Assembly (NCBI GenBank): GCA_031772625.1
Contig: CM062808.1
Span: 477,025,655 to 477,089,654 of the forward strand
Source of the DNA: Pinus tabuliformis
Taxonomy: Eukaryota; Streptophyta; Pinopsida; Pinales; Pinaceae
Reading direction: 5' to 3'
DNA length: 64,000 nt
Made by a program: the position numbers and the translations under genes. The notes under the pieces are model-generated. The model did no database searches. It was not told the origin of the DNA and was given only the letters and a program-made list of their open reading frames with translations. Positions 22,155 through 33,240 of this stretch are shown here, one piece after another (positions within the stretch are counted from its first letter, which is position 1; every line of letters starts with the position of its first letter).

Positions 22155-23609
22155 TGTTGGGCCTCCAAAATGTCTTCAAAATGACATCCACTTTCACCTT
22201 TATCGCCACTATTTCACTCACATGTCGCAACTCCATAACCATATAACCTTTCATTAGCCACCATTTTCATAAATATATGGGTTAAGATGCTTATTTACCA
22301 AAGTTATTTATTTTATGTGTTTAAAGTGAATTTATGATTAAAAACAAGGAAATTAACATGGTTTCATGTATCTATATATGTGGCTTGAGTTTCATGACTT
22401 GTGTAGGTTATTTAGAAGCTTCCAAGGCACCCTTATGTGGCCTCCAACGCTCAAATTCAAATTCCCTTCAAAGGAGATTTGGATAAAGGTCAAAGAAGGA
22501 TATGTGTCCTATTTGGATTGTAACTCTATGAGGTGTCTCATAATTTCTTATTTGGATTAGAACTCTATGAGACACTTAGGGGATATGTGTTTTATTATGA
22601 GCTATTTGGTTCTACCTATATGAGATTTTAGTGGATCCTCATTAAATAGGATATCTTCTTATGTTTTTGTATAAATAGGAGAGCCTTCTCCTTTGAAAGG
22701 CATGTATAAAGTTGGAGAAATGCTCATGTTTTTAATAGAGAATTTGGAGTTTATACTTAGAGATTTGAAGATTTAGTTTTGCTTGCATATGGAGCTTATT
22801 TACTTTCCATCCTCATAAACCATTCGAATGGCCATCTAATGATTGTGAGATTTAATTGCTTTTATAGATTAATGTTCATTTGCTTTCTTAGTATTAGTTT
22901 TAGAATGACTGTGTAATCTTTGCTTTTCTAAAAACATTTCAATAGGGAAGATTTATGTATTTTCTAATTGGATTAAGTTTGAGGCAAGGGCTCATAATTA
23001 TTTAGTTTCCTTTCATGTTCTATTATTTACTTTCTTAGATCAACCATCAATTCATTGTATAACTGAATAAAGGATCAAGCCAAGAAGGTGACTTCAAATT
23101 GGGTGATTGAATGTTCAACCTATGCAATCATTGAGCTTTACTTTTTCGTGCTTTTATATTTGCTTTTAAGATCCTCATTTAATATCATTAACTTATATTC
23201 CTAAAGATCATTCTAAGAAATTGATTTAGTCATATTTCAAGATTGAATGGTTGAATATTTGATACATGCAATTACTGAGTTATTTTCTGCACACTTTACT
23301 TGCTTTTCTAGGACATTAGAAGTTAAAGTATAAATAGTTGCTTACACATCATCTCAAGAAGGTAACACTTCATAATTGAATGTTGGAGTAACTAAGCATA
23401 CATTAGTTGTTTTTTATTTCACAGGTTAGTTGAATTTCATTTTCATTATTTTATTTTATAGATTAGATGAATTGGTTTTTGCTATTTTGTAGTTAAATTG
23501 ATCTAAACTGAAAGACAATTTCTAGCACATATAATGCACGCATGCTTCACAAGTTTACGAAACCCCCGGGTTGACAAATTAAATGACAGGAAATCACTTT
23601 GCCCTAACA
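22155..23609 (+). repeat. LARD-D LTR 2, shared middle LTR (1455 bp)
   Basis: It has the same length and termini as LTR 1, with a TATAAATAGG box at 22670-22679. It is both the 3' LTR of the left unit (polypurine tract at its left edge) and the 5' LTR of the right unit (PBS at its right edge). No target duplication is visible around it. Confidence 0.92.
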
Positions 23610-23697
23610 TTTTGGCACCATTGTCAGGGAAGTGTGCATAGGAACTAACTTCCAATTTAGAGTGTATTTTATTTGTTTTTGTTTTTACTAACCATTT

Positions 23698-23922
23698 ATG
23701 GACAAAGGATCTAGAATGCAGCCTAAAGACTACATTGCAGAATGGTATCAAGAAGCGGTTACGCCACAATATTCATCAATTGTTCAAAAGATCCATGCGG
23801 CAAATCTAAAGGTTAAAACGATTTCTCATGTCCTCATGCACAATCAGGTGCATTTCACAAATTTGCATATGAACATTTTAGAAGGTTTAATCTGTAATTG
23901 GCTCCATTGGAAACATTCATAA
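23698..23922 (+). other. Second copy of the short frame after the LARD-D PBS
   Basis: This is the counterpart of 17284-17538 with roughly a dozen amino-acid differences over 74 shared codons. A look at synonymous versus replacement changes by eye shows no clear sign of constraint. Function unknown. Confidence 0.3.
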
Positions 23923-25004
23923 AATAAAAAAAAAAAAAATTCTTTCAAGTAGGATAAACTAGGAAATAAAATCAAGCTTGATTGCATTTTTTTTAGAGTT
24001 CTTGATTACATTGTTTTATGTTTTTAGACTTTAAAATCTTCTAGAATTTTATTTATTTTCTTGCATTTCTTCATTAACCTCACAAAAATATTTTCAATAA
24101 AAAAGAAAATCATGTTTTGATTCTAAAAAATAAAAATAAAAAAATCATGTTAGATTTTCAATAAAAAAAATAACATAAAAAAAACTCTTCATGTTTTTGA
24201 ATAAGGGAAATCTAGAATTTTAAATAAAAATGATCAATTTTTTTTATGAGAATTGACAAATTGATAACTGGCTCTAATGCAACCTGCAAAGAAAAAAATT
24301 GTTAGCTTGGAATCCAAAATTCAAAAATCCATCATAATAAAAAATAAAAAATAAAATCATGCTCGAAGAGGCTGCAGTTTGTGCAACATAGCTCAAAAAT
24401 AGTTCTAAATTCTAATATTCTTTGCATGTGTTCTGAATTGTATCATACAAGCCAGCTGGTCTGGTCGTTCACACCAAAGAGGAGTCGAATTAGATTGGTA
24501 GGGTGGTTCTGTTTTGATCCAACTGCATTGGTAGGTTCAGCCGGCAAGATTGACTGGTTATGGTTTGTAGTGACCTTCAAAACGCTGTCTTGTTTATGTT
24601 TTTGTTATTTGAATAAGTTTTTGCAAATTAGCTATGGAACGCAGCCTATTCTGCAACTAACTGTGTGTTCCGTAGCTACTTCCATGGTTTAGCAGGTTAC
24701 CAGTGTCAAACGAAGAAACCGGCCATATGGGCATCTCTAGAATCGTCTCGACATGGATTCTATCCTAGCCACCTAGCCCAAATCGATTAAAAAACCAGCT
24801 CAAGACCACAGTCAAAGGTGGAGTCAAACATATGAAACTCGGAAGCAATAGGACTCTTTGTCTACCCTTTCACCCAGGTCCTGGTTTGACACCTACTTGT
24901 TGACAACCCCGTTTTCAGGTTCCAGTACATCCACTTTAAAGCCTTAGTTGCCTGAAATTGAGAACCATTAATCATTTCTATAAAAATTCACAATTTCAGG
25001 TTTA

Positions 25005-25110
25005 AAATAATAATAATAATAATAATAAATAAATAAATAAAAATAAAAATAAAGATAAAAAAAATAAAAAAATAAAAAGTAAAAAAGTAAAATAAAATAA
25101 AATAAAAAAT
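25005..25110. repeat. AAT/AAAT microsatellite in LARD-D internal region 2
   Basis: (AAT)n, (AAAT)n and longer A-rich units run for about 106 bp. The homologous spot in internal region 1 (near 18549-18565) has only a short A-run. This explains most of the length difference between the two internal regions. Confidence 0.85.
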
Positions 25111-28100
25111 CGAAGCTACCATACTCTATTTGAAGAATAACAGTCGAACCAGACGTTGGGGAGAAGCTGATCAAGCTCTTCACAATGGATCTACTAGACA
25201 GTAGTTTCGTGGCTTCCATTCATGGCTTTGATGAGTTTTTCATGTGGCCAGTCCTATTGACTTCGTCCCTAAAGATCCTGAGGTAAGTAACTTGGCCGCT
25301 TCAATTTTCCCAAACAAGATGTAGTTCATATATATGCATCTAAGTATTAATACTTAGCAACTTGAAATGATGTCATCTAGCCGAAAGTTGATAAAATGCT
25401 AAATGTTCTGAAGGCTTGCACAAAGGCGTCTGTATCCACGCTTAGGGAAGAAGTAGAATTAGTGCATTTATGAAATCCATTAGATGTGTATCCCATTATA
25501 TGTGTATCTCCTTACTAGATAGATACATAACTAGCTTCGAGAGCCACCACACAGCAAATTGAACACAGAAAGTCCGAGTGCAATACTTGGAGAGGAAATG
25601 TGTAACAACTGAAAAAACATCATTTTTAAAACATAGATTCCGAACAAACAAAGGAAAATTATAAAAATCCAAGACATGGGTTTTTTTGGGAAAAGGGTGA
25701 TTAAGATAACCCAAAAACGGTTTCCTTAATTTCGTAATTGTTTGAGTTAAATCTAAGATTCTTCAGGACCCTATTTCGCTGATTGCGTGAGAAAAAAAAC
25801 AGTTTTAATTAATGCACAGAGACAGCAGTTGCAGCCATGCAAGAATCAAATCCGACTTTGGGATCCTATGGTGGTTTGAGGAATCAGGATTGTGATTTGC
25901 TATCACTAAATCCATGGATTCGCTGCCACAAAAGAAAAACGTGTAAAAAGGAGCGACAAAGGAGGCTTCATTGATAGCAATATCGTTTGTCCATGGTCAA
26001 CATTAGTCTGCAGCTCTACTACAACAGTAATTGATTGATTTGATTATTAATTCACCGCTAAAGTCAATACCTATCCAACGGTGTATAGTTAATGGCTATA
26101 GTTAGAAGTTAAATGCCACTAATCTAGTTGGGTAAATGAGAATCTAAGAGCATGTAAGGTATTGAATTAATATCTTATACGCATTTTTGTGGCACTAAAG
26201 ACCACATATGATGTCACGTTTTCTCAAATAATCTTGCTCTAAGTAGATTTGATTTTCATTTTTATTATGGCTTCCGCGCCATTTATATGCATTAACGTCC
26301 AAGAGCACGAAGAAATCCCTTTACTCAACGAAGAGTCGATGATATCTAGTGGGGATGATGTAAATTTGATAAGAGGCATTGCAATTATCACTGGATTTTG
26401 GCTCCAGTAAACCACAACATTGTTTCTTTCTCTTTGAATTCATTTTTGGTTATTTACTGACTTGGGTTGTTTGTTCAGGATTTTAGCTACGGAAATTGTG
26501 CACATTCTGCAGTTGAAGAACAATTCTGCAGCTAATCTTCAATTCTGCAGCTGAACAACGCTTCTGCAGCTAATCGACAATTCTACAGCTGGAAAACAAT
26601 TCTGCAGCTATGCATTTAACTCAATGATTTATTTTTCAAACAATGCATTCTAACAATTTTATCTGCTTACATCATCTTTCACTGTAGAATCATGTTCCCA
26701 TGCCACATTTTACATGACAATTTTCATTGTTTCATAAAAATTTCAAAACAGTCTAACTTTCTCATACGACATCGGAATTCGATGATTCAAGCATCATTGG
26801 AAAAATATCAAAGAGATCTACAAAATGAGGAAGCTATTATCAGATTTTGAAATAGTAAAGAATGAAAAAATTGCTAAAAAGAAACAACAGGTAACTTGAG
26901 GCACTACTTTCGACACAGGTATAAACCTTTTTGGTTTTCTTTCATGAACTTGTTTAATAGTACCGATTCTTTTTTTTTATGTAAATGTCATTAACAGAGA
27001 AATTGATCACCTCTCTATTTGATAACCTTACAATCCATTGGAAAAGAGGTACTAGTTTTTTGCAGGTTCCAGGAGGAAGAACAGATGAACATAAGCAAAT
27101 AGTGTTTCTCAAAGACCACATTTATTTCACAAGAAAATGATCAGAGCAGCAACAAAGATGAAACATCAATGCATGAGCACATGCTAATGCATATCAGATC
27201 CAGCAGTTGCTAACCTTTCAAATGCCAATATTTTCATTGCATCCATACTCCTTTGGTCAATAAAACCTTCATCTCATTTCCTTTGCAATCGCATTGCATT
27301 TCACTTAGTCAGTCAATAAAAATTCTCATTTTCCTTCACTGCTCATTTTTATTCATAGAAACTATATTTTCCTGCCTTGCTTTCACTAACTCATAACCCA
27401 TTTTCATAAAGACATTCAACTCACTTACATGCTGATTTGTCCTTTTATTTTCCCTTCACTTGTCATTTTCCTTTCCGTTAAATAAACCTTGATCCACTGC
27501 AAAAATTTCCATTCATAGTCCTTCAAAATCATTGTTTCATGCTCGTGTTAGATGATGGAGGATTCATTAAGGCCTTCCTTCTAACAAGCCTTGGCTTATC
27601 GACATCGACACATTATCTAGGTCCAAGGCTAGAGTCCTCATTAGTACCTTGAGGCTTGTATGCCTTAATGACAGGTTCTCTCGCCAACAATCATGGGAAT
27701 ACATCAATGTCCTTTGATCATTGGATCTTGCAAGTGGCTCGACATCGGCTCATTTATTCGCCCTTCACAAGATGTACTTACTTACCTTGGAACTTGTTGA
27801 CATTAATGGCGAGTTTGTCTCACATTGGTTAATGACATTCATCAATGGTTGGTAATCCAATGACCTCTCTTCATGCTCGACACCGACACATTTATTCGTA
27901 TGACTAGAGTTGTACCATCAGTTTTATAGCGATTGAAGACTATATCATTTCAGCATTTTGCAGTAGATACAACAAATTTAGCAGCAAAAATAAAGAATCC
28001 ACTTCACAACCTCATGCACCATTTATGCAACCAAGAAGCAAATGAATTCTAAATTTCATTCCATGATCCAAAAGCAGCCACACTCTTCAATTTCCATAAC

Positions 28101-28689
28101 CTACGCACATTAAAGGTAAGTGAAGGTATGTGGTTTTCTAATTTTTAGTTATGCAATTTCTTAAAATACTAAAATTGTAACTTTGAGAAATTCCTCACTT
28201 CCTCTTTCACATTGTCATATCTTTAGTTGGGAGGAAGGGACATCATTTCATATTCATATATCATACACCATCACACATTTTCATTTCATCCTAACATACT
28301 TGTCCTAATCAATTATGATTGCATTCTAGTTCAAAAATTTATATGATTTGCAAATAATGTCTAAATTATGAGCACACTATATGGATGGTTTTAAAGATGC
28401 ATTCTTAAATATGTTCAATGAATCTTGTTGCAACAAAAAGAAACAAGGTCTTGAAACACAAGAACCAATACCAATTAGAATTTGGTTGAAACATAAGAAC
28501 CAACCAAACACGTTGCAATTCTATGTATGACAAGGAATACTTTGCAAAAATAAATAAAATTGTCAAATGCAAAGTTTAAGGACATATAATATAAGCCAAA
28601 CTCATTCAAAAGCAAAGACGTTGCGAGAAAATCAAAGGAATTAATGCAATATTTGCATGAGGACATGCAATTACTCTAGTTGGGGGGTA

Positions 28690-30145
28690 TGTTAGGCCTC
28701 GAAAATGTCTTCAAAATAACATCCACTTTCACCTTTATCGCCACCATTTCACTCACATGTCGCAACTCCATAACCATATAACCTTTCATTAGCCACCATT
28801 TTCATAAATATATGGGTTAGGATCCTTATTTACCAAAGTTATTTATTTTATGTGTTCAAAGTGAATTTATGATTAAACACTAGGAAATTAACATGGTTTC
28901 ATGTATCTATATATGTGGCTTGAGTTTCATGACTTGTGTAGGTTATTTGGAAGCTTCCAAGGCACCCTTGTGTGGCCTCTAATGCTCAAATTCGAATTCC
29001 CTTCAAAGGAGATTTGGATAAAGGTCAAAGAAGGATATGTGTCCTATTTGGATTGTAACTCTATGAGGTGTCTCATCATTTCTTATTTGGATTAGAACTC
29101 TATGAGACACTTAGGGGATATGTGTCTCATTGTGAGCTATTTGGTTGTAACTATATGAGATTTTAGTGGATCCTCATTAAATAGGATAGCTTCTTATGTT
29201 TTTGTATAAATAGGAGAGCCTTCTCCTTTGAAAGGCATGTATAAAGTTGGAGAAATGCTCATGTTTTTAATAGAGAATTCGAAGCTTATACTTGGAGATT
29301 TGAAGATTTGGTTTTGCTTGCATATGGAACTTCTTCACTTACCATCCTCATACACCATTGGAATGGCCATCTAATGATTGTGATATTTAATTGCTTTTAT
29401 ATATTAACATTCATTTGATTTCTTAGTATTAGTTTTAGAATGACTGTGTAATCCTTGCTTTTCTAAAAACATTTCAATATGGAATATTTAGGTATTTTCT
29501 AATTGGATTAAGTTTGAGGTAAGGGATCATAGTTATTTAGTTTCCTTTCATGTTCTGTTATTTACTTTCTTAGATCAAACCATCAATTCATTGTATAATT
29601 GAATAAAGGATCAGGCCAAGAAGGTGACTTCAAATTGGGTGATCGAATGTTCAACCTATGCAATCATTGAGCTTTACTTTTTCGTGCTTTTATATTTGCT
29701 TTTAAGATCCTCATTTAATATCATTAACTTATATTCCTAAAGATCATTCTAAGAAATTGATTTAATCATATTTCAAGATTGAATGGTTGAATATTTGATA
29801 CATGCAAGTACTGAGTTATTTTCTTCACACTTTACTTGCTTTTCTAGGACATTAGAAGTTAAAGTATAAATAGTTGCTTACACATCATCTCAAGAAGGTA
29901 ACACTTCATAATTGAATATTCGAGTAACTAAGCATACATTAGTTGTTTTTTATTTCACAGGTTAGTTGAATTTCATTTTCATTATTTGATTTCATAGATT
30001 AGATGAATTGGTTTTTGTTATTTTGTAGTTAGATTGATCTAAACTGAAAGACAATTTCTAGCACATATAATGCACGCATGCTTCACAAGTTTACAAAACC
30101 CCTGGGTTGACAAATTAAATGACAGGCAATCACTTTGCCCCAACA
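28690..30145 (+). repeat. LARD-D LTR 3 (1456 bp)
   Basis: It matches LTR 1 and LTR 2, with a TATAAATAGG box near 29203-29212. Its right end GCCCCAACA at 30145 is followed by the CATAG target duplication and Copia-B integrase coding. Confidence 0.92.
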
Positions 30146-30320
30146 CATAGTACACAGACTTACCCAGTGATGGAACCTTCACAGGTCCAAACACATCACT
30201 GTGCACAAGCTCTAATATATGTTTCTCCCTCTTACCACCAAAGGGGAAACTCACCCGATTCCGCTTCCCATATACACAATTTTCACAGAAATCAAAATCC
30301 AGAGAGCTATTACTGATACC
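30146..30320 (-). CDS. Copia-B integrase, N-terminal segment (fossil)
   Basis: The minus-strand translation contains KREKHILELVHSDVFGPVKV followed by PSLGKSVYYV, the start of the copia integrase core. It ends at the CATAG target duplication of LARD-D (30146-30150) and continues at 15740 and below. Confidence 0.8.
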
Positions 30321-31097
30321 TTATACCATACCTTCACCGTGAAGTATTCGAAGGCCCTTCTCTCCAATATGTCCAAGCCTTTGATACCACAACATGGTCT
30401 TCTCTCCAGAGACCACTATATTTTCTGTTTCACTTTCAGGAACCACAAAATTATTGCACCCATCAACAATAATGCTACCTTGAAGCTTGTACAGAGTTCC
30501 AATCCGAACTCCCCACATCAATACCAGTGCTCCCTGACCCATATTGCAGGTATCCTTCTTGAACACTATTTTTACACCTGCATCATCCAGCTTGCTTACG
30601 AAAATAAGATTTCTGGCCAACACAAGAATATGAAGAACACTCGAAAGTGTTCTAACCCTTCCACCTTGCAACTTCAACTTTACTTTTCCACGACCAACGC
30701 TTCTATCCTTCCTATCATCCCCCAAAAAAACATCACCAACATCATATTTCTCATACTCACAAAACCACTCTCTATGGGTTGTGAAGTGAAAGGATGCACC
30801 TAAGTCAATCAACCATGCCTCATGATCTACATGTGTACTTGAAGAAGCCAAGTACACATCCCCACCTTCATCTGAGGTGGTTTTCGCCTCTCTAGAAATA
30901 GCATCATCAAATCCATTTCCTTTGTCCGGAGCTTTAGATTTACAGTCCCCTTTGTAGTGACCTTCCTTTCCGCATTTCCAGCACACCACCTTTACAGGTT
31001 TTCCTGGAGATTTAGATCTCCCACTCGATGACTTATTTTTGTTTTTGTTCTGGGACCGTCCTCGTACAGACAAGGCATCACCATTCTGGTTCTCCAT
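30321..31097 (-). CDS. Copia-B gag zinc knuckle, protease and pre-integrase (fossil)
   Basis: The 258-residue frame has a basic Lys/Ser-rich start, then a CCHC knuckle (CWKCGKEGHYKGDC near residue 38). Next comes a protease region with AWLIDLGASFHFTTHREWF near residue 93, aligned with the DSGAS protease motif of copia. The pre-integrase motif LWYQRLGHIGEKGLRILHGE lies near residue 238. The protease processes the gag-pol polyprotein. The frame continues into the integrase part at 30146-30320. It is a fossil. Confidence 0.82.
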   Translation of the reverse strand: MENQNGDALSVRGRSQNKNKNKSSSGRSKSPGKPVKVVCWKCGKEGHYKGDCKSKAPDKGNGFDDAISREAKTTSDEGGDVYLASSSTHVDHEAWLIDLGASFHFTTHREWFCEYEKYDVGDVFLGDDRKDRSVGRGKVKLKLQGGRVRTLSSVLHILVLARNLIFVSKLDDAGVKIVFKKDTCNMGQGALVLMWGVRIGTLYKLQGSIIVDGCNNFVVPESETENIVVSGEKTMLWYQRLGHIGEKGLRILHGEGMV

Positions 31098-31103
31098 ATT
31101 TTT

Positions 31104-31589
31104 CTATCTCATCTCCTCCGTCAGCAAGAATGAGATTATTTCATCAAACTGCAAGGAAATTTCATTGCTACTTATTGCTATAACCAGACTATCCCACGAA
31201 TCTGGTAGAGAACACAAAAAACTAATGCACTTATCTTCATCTAAAATTTTAATATCAATAGGTAATAACTGACTTACCACATTATTAAATGCGTTCAGAT
31301 GTTCTGTCACCGAGTCTCCACCTTTCATCCTCAGGTTATACAGTTTTTTCTGTAGGAACAGTTTATTCACCAGAGACTTAGATTGGTACAAAGACTCTAA
31401 CTTGTCCCACAAAGCCTTCATCGTAGCTTCCCCTGATACATTCAGCAATACTGAATCTGAGACACATAATCGTATTGTGCTCTTAGCCTTCTGATCCAAC
31501 TTCTTCCATTCTTCATCGGACACTCCTATTGGTTTAGTACCTGGATCTACCGCGATCCACTGATTTTTATCCACCAATAGATCCTCCAT
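31104..31589 (-). CDS. Copia-B gag (fossil)
   Basis: The 161-residue frame reads like the central part of Tnt1/Tork gag. WKKLDQKAKSTIRLCVSDSV lies near residue 28, then LWDKLESLYQSKSLVNKLFL near residue 60, LYNLRMKGGDSVTEHLNAFN near residue 83, and LCSLPDSWDSLV near residue 125. It forms the particle shell. Protease and pol follow on the same strand. The clade assignment to Tork/Tnt1 rests on this motif series, recalled rather than searched. Confidence 0.83.
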   Translation of the reverse strand: MEDLLVDKNQWIAVDPGTKPIGVSDEEWKKLDQKAKSTIRLCVSDSVLLNVSGEATMKALWDKLESLYQSKSLVNKLFLQKKLYNLRMKGGDSVTEHLNAFNNVVSQLLPIDIKILDEDKCISFLCSLPDSWDSLVIAISSNEISLQFDEIISFLLTEEMR

Positions 31590-31780
31590 CTTGAGTTTTC
31601 ATAACTCAAAACTCTGACTATTAAATTTCTCGATCTCTATCTTTCCACTGCTCGCCATCCTTTTTCACCACCAGAATCAATCCCGCAAATCTCCCACTGA
31701 ATAGGTTCTACCACAGGCCCGAGCAAAACCCCTCAACAACAAAAGCATCCCCTTGAAGCAAAAACAGCTTTGATCCCAAA

Positions 31781-32285
31781 TGTAGGTCTTAACCCCATAC
31801 AGAAATTACCTGCATACGAATTCTAAAACACATAAAAAACAATGCGAGAACATAACACATAAAACACATATACACAAAGATTTTCCCCTGGATCCCAAAA
31901 TCGGGACTACCAGCTTGACTTTTCATTATGTTCCTTTCAATATTACAATGCATATTTATACATGCCGAAGCATCCAATAACATGGAATGAAAACCATCAC
32001 GTCCAAAACAATGGACTGAAAACCATCGCATCTAAAACCATGTGCGAAAAATCATGTAAAAAATCATAGGTAGGTTCGACCAACCTAATATAGGATCCAA
32101 AAACAAAATTTTCCAGGGTGTTGCCTCGGACCCCATAGAGTGGGGTTACCTGCACCCCTCAAACCCCCTGTGACCCCCCCCCCCCACTGCGCAATCGGCA
32201 CAACGAAGGGGGGGCTCCGCCCCCCTTCTAACCCCCCGATTAACTACGTGGGTTAGTCGTGGAAAGAATATAACACAATCCAATA
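31781..32285 (-). repeat. Copia-B 5' LTR (505 bp)
   Basis: This is the second copy of the 3899-4372 repeat, with the same TATAAATA box (about 31952-31960, minus) and termini. The 31-bp length difference matches one additional AAAACCATC-containing repeat unit around 31980-32040. A degenerate tRNA-Met type PBS (TGGGATCAAAGC on the minus strand) follows at about 31768-31779. Confidence 0.88.
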
Positions 32286-33240
32286 GATTACAGACTTCTT
32301 ATGGCTTATGATAGAAATGATTTTTGGGACAGTTTAGAAGAGAATAGTGATGGTTTATCTAATAGTGATGATTATATACTTCTCATGGCTTATGAATATG
32401 ATAATTTTTTGGATGCTTTAGAAGAGAAAAAATTTCATGAAGAAATCTCTAAACTCAAAATCTGTTTAGAAAAAAAGAATATGATTATAGATACCTTGAC
32501 ATACCAATTTTCTAAAAAAGAAAAACATAATGAAAAACTAGAATGTGAAATTGTGGGTCTAAGAAAAGATCTTGAGAAAACAAAATCTCTCAATCTTAGA
32601 TTTGCTAAAGGATTAGAAACTTTAAATGAAATTATCAAAGTTCAGCGTTCTCCTCTGACAAAGATAGGTCTTGGATATACTGAAGAAGCATCTCAATCAC
32701 AGAAGCCATCAACCTCCACCAAAATCTATCTTGTTGCAGCAAAGACCAGCGAACAGTATGACAATCATCAGCAAAGACATAAAGTTGATCACCAAGTAAA
32801 TCATACTCAATTTACTCCAAGGATGAATAGAAGCCACAACCAACCTCATGCAAATCATGCTCAATTTTTTCCAAAGATGAATATCAATAGAAACTACAAT
32901 CAATAGGTAAATAGATTCGATAGTTGCAGAAACTTCTTTAATTGGAAATGTTTTTCATGTCATAGTTTTGGGCACAAAGATGCTCAATGCGTTGCTTACA
33001 AAACCATCATGACTAGAGAAGCACGAAATCAAAGGAATGTAACAGGGATCAAGAGAAGTTCCTATAATAACTTTTCTCCTCTTGAAAATGAAATAGAATG
33101 TTCAATCTGTAACAACTTTGGTCATGAAGAATCTGAATGTAGGAGAAAAGTTTGGCAAACATCTCAAAAATATCAAACGCCATTAAATCCCAAGATATGG
33201 AGAAGGAAAGAATCTCAAACTAAAAGAAGTGGTGTTTCGA
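32286..33240 (+). CDS. Copia-A gag, C-terminal part with coiled coil and two zinc knuckles (fossil)
   Basis: The stretch begins with GATTA, the right copy of the Copia-B target duplication, and continues the Copia-A reading direction. About 32400-32680 encodes a charged, heptad-like segment rich in Glu, Lys and Leu, probably a coiled coil. Two CCHC knuckles follow: CFSCHSFGHKDAQC (32949-32990) and CSICNNFGHEESEC (about 33099-33140). With the knuckle at 3717 this gives three spaced CCHC motifs in one gag, more than the usual one in plant copia. Between them is an Asn/His-rich linker with a repeated HxQFxPxMN motif (about 32800-32900). It is a broken fossil. Confidence 0.75.

Larger units (their letters stand above)
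23610..28689 (+). mobile_element. LARD-D internal region 2 (5080 bp, non-coding)
   Basis: It matches internal region 1 along its length, starting with the PBS (TTTTGGCACCATTGTCAGGG). The 121-bp excess is mostly a microsatellite at 25005-25110. The short frame after the PBS (23698-23922) and the purine tracts (about 28224 and 28678-28688) recur. Again no protein family is recognisable. Confidence 0.88.
15741..30145 (+). mobile_element. LARD-D: non-coding LTR element with three LTRs and two internal regions
   Basis: Three nearly equal LTRs (15741-17195, 22155-23609, 28690-30145) alternate with two homologous internal regions of about 5 kb (17196-22154, 23610-28689). The whole complex is flanked by one perfect 5-bp target duplication, CATAG (15736-15740 and 30146-30150), and lies in the Copia-B integrase. 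No gag, protease, RT or integrase is recognisable in either internal region, so it fits the LARD class (large retrotransposon derivative). Its tRNA-Asp-like PBS (TGGCG-C-GTT) resembles that of Athila-type gypsy elements. The plus orientation follows from PBS and polypurine tract positions. LTRs differ by about 5% in the first 200 bp by hand. Confidence 0.93.
3899..32285 (-). mobile_element. Copia-B: Tork/Tnt1-like Ty1/copia element nested in Copia-A
   Basis: The element runs on the minus strand with 5' LTR 31781-32285, gag, protease, integrase, reverse transcriptase, RNase H and 3' LTR 3899-4372. A perfect 5-bp target duplication, GATTA, flanks it (3894-3898 and 32286-32290). Its integrase is opened twice by later insertions: LARD-D (15741-30145) and Gypsy-C (6738-15644), with 96 bp of integrase left between them. 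Without these insertions the element is about 5 kb, a normal copia size. The two LTRs differ at roughly 7% of sites over the first 200 bp by hand count. The copy is broken, with around eight to ten interruptions besides the insertions. Confidence 0.92.
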
